Below are positions 14,072-15,194 of a stretch of DNA of 15,194 nucleotides, one piece after another. Position numbers and translations under genes: made by a program. Each line of letters begins with the position of its first letter. The first letter of the stretch is position 1. The stretch is from Candidatus Hermodarchaeota archaeon (GTDB lineage Archaea; Asgardarchaeota; Hermodarchaeia; Hermodarchaeales; Hermodarchaeaceae): contig JAEOTD010000006.1 of assembly GCA_016839995.1 (NCBI GenBank), forward strand, positions 1-15,194. Reading direction: 5' to 3'. The notes beneath the pieces are model-generated. The model searched no databases, was not told where the DNA came from, and worked only from the letters and a program-made list of their open reading frames with translations.

Positions 14072-15091
14072 TTACCAACCTAGCCCTAATCGGATTTCAC
14101 GTAGCGATTGATAGCCGGAAGGATAGCCAAGCATCGAATAGATATCTGATATTCCTGCAGCATCTGCAAGAGATTTGGCTCGATTGTATTCAGCTTCATC
14201 TTCGAGAATCCAATGAGTCATTGAAAACTCAACGCCACTTTTCGTTAATGAATTGATAAAGGAGAGACTATCGATGTAGTTGGTGAAATCTTTCGTGCCA
14301 GGGTCAGGTAAGATTGGAGTCCATGGAAAGACCTCAATCGTCAGATTCTTGCTCATATTGGCGATAGATTCAAGATCCAATCCCAGGTTGGTTCGAGTTC
14401 CTGCAACATAGCCACTCTCTGAGTCAATTGGATAGGATGGAATGACTTTCAAGTCGGGTTTGACTTCTTTAGCCGCAGTCACGAGTTGTTGAATCACTCC
14501 TGACATTTTCGCTACACGCCATTCGATCCATTGATTGTACAAAGCGGGATTCGCTGAGGAATCTGCGATTTGGAAGGTGTGACGAAGATCAGCGTACTCG
14601 GTGAATTCATTGCGACAATCGTTGCAGTAACAATAACTTGCATGTGAATATCCTAGATTCCCCAAAAGGAGAGTCTGTATTGGATTTTCAGCGACTTCTT
14701 TGATGATACTAACCATATGTTGGAGAAAGGCTGGTTTATTGGGGCACACCAGGCTATCCAAGGGTTGACCATCTGCAGTGAAGGTTTTGAATTCTTGATC
14801 AGCTGCAAAGAAGGCGTCAGCAAACACGTTCAGATAAGCGCCAGCATGGATGCCCACCGCTTCGGTCGTGTCAATAAACTCATCGAAGAACGTGGGATAT
14901 TCTTCATCCGCTGGTGCCACTTTGCTTGAGTAAAACACCCGTCCTGACAAATCCTTTGTAACCGCTACCACATATTCGAGGTATCCGCCATAACTGGCAA
15001 AGAAGTCGTCTAGACTGGTTTTCAGTCCGCGAGGATCCACGATGAGTGAAACCCCGCGAGTAAGGAGGTCCCGTATCTCCACAGTTTCCAC
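14072..15091 (-). CDS. TIM-barrel glycoside-hydrolase-like protein
   Basis: 339 aa. The order of segments suggests an (alpha/beta)8 barrel: RGVSLIVDPRG (strand 1), LEYVVAVTKD, GIHAGAYLNVFADAFF, LLLGNLGYSHASYCYC, LKVIPSYPID, LTIEVFPW, and VEFSMTHWILEDE near the end. The motif YCYCNDC (C154, C156, C159) after the fourth strand, followed by RNEF, is typical of uncharacterised glycosidase-like barrels and may bind a metal. Acidic residues at strand ends (D175, E309, E311) are possible catalytic residues, but I cannot assign them. The GTG at 15091 directly follows an in-frame TAG; another GTG at 15082 is possible. No signal peptide is encoded in this frame, which is odd for such an enzyme; one appears in a neighbouring frame just upstream. 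Confidence 0.7.
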   Translation of the reverse strand: METVEIRDLLTRGVSLIVDPRGLKTSLDDFFASYGGYLEYVVAVTKDLSGRVFYSSKVAPADEEYPTFFDEFIDTTEAVGIHAGAYLNVFADAFFAADQEFKTFTADGQPLDSLVCPNKPAFLQHMVSIIKEVAENPIQTLLLGNLGYSHASYCYCNDCRNEFTEYADLRHTFQIADSSANPALYNQWIEWRVAKMSGVIQQLVTAAKEVKPDLKVIPSYPIDSESGYVAGTRTNLGLDLESIANMSKNLTIEVFPWTPILPDPGTKDFTNYIDSLSFINSLTKSGVEFSMTHWILEDEAEYNRAKSLADAAGISDIYSMLGYPSGYQSLREIRLGLGW

Positions 15092-15194
15092 CTACTAGAG
15101 TAACTATAACAACTGTGGATAAAAGCCTGAATAAACTTGTCGCCAACTAGCCGAAAAAGGTGTCCAATCTACGCATTCCTATAGTATCCAACCA

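Noticed and set aside
1..15194. CRISPR arrays, insertion sequences, tRNA or rRNA genes
   Set aside because: No regularly spaced repeats, transposase-like proteins, cloverleaf folds or rRNA stretches were seen on either strand.

Overview
The window looks like a piece of an Asgard archaeon (Promethearchaeota) chromosome. The main reason is that recognisable ESCRT-I subunits (a Vps23/TSG101-type UEV protein and a Vps28 homologue) sit beside a full ubiquitin-type conjugation cassette (RING protein, ubiquitin-like modifier, E2, E1). That pairing is known from Asgard archaea and eukaryotes. Aigarchaeota (Caldiarchaeum) have the ubiquitin cassette but are not known for ESCRT-I. The leucyl-tRNA synthetase is of the archaeal type, promoters look TATA-like, and GTG and TTG starts are used. 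I cannot fix the Asgard lineage from this sequence alone.

Layout. 1-2689 (minus): an ESCRT-I operon read leftwards: 178-aa coiled-coil protein, Vps23-like UEV protein, Vps28-like protein, 97-aa helical protein, then a coiled-coil protein cut by the window edge. 2690-2889: divergent promoter region. 2890-5090 (plus): RING finger protein, ubiquitin-like protein ending in a native GG, E2, and E1 with a C-terminal ubiquitin-like domain. 5083-5841 (minus): zinc-ribbon plus Yip1-type membrane protein, overlapping the E1 gene tail-to-tail by 8 bases. 6090-8984 (plus): leucyl-tRNA synthetase. 8989-12468: a metal-uptake locus with two divergent arms. The minus arm holds a membrane-anchored binding protein and a small Cys-rich protein. 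The plus arm holds a NikR-type regulator, an ABC ATPase and an ABC permease. 12569-13342 (plus): a Ser-rich protein with a C-terminal zinc ribbon. 13396-15091 (minus): a coiled-coil protein preceded by a TIM-barrel glycoside-hydrolase-like protein whose 5' end may be frameshifted away from a signal peptide.

How the parts fit. The E1 would activate the modifier and pass it to the E2 Cys; the RING protein would bring E2 and target together. The UEV of the Vps23-like protein is the natural reader of that modifier, linking tagged cargo to the ESCRT-I stalk with Vps28. The Yip1-type protein next door also has a membrane-traffic flavour. The metal locus looks like a self-contained regulon: a sensor with the four NikR metal ligands, and an AT-rich divergent region with symmetric half-sites.

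The most interesting points are the divergent head-to-head ubiquitin/ESCRT-I arrangement, a ubiquitin-like protein that is born mature and has lost every one of the seven ubiquitin lysines, and uncharacterised helical proteins inside the ESCRT-I operon that could stand in for the missing Vps37 subunit. No tRNA, rRNA, CRISPR array or insertion sequence was seen.
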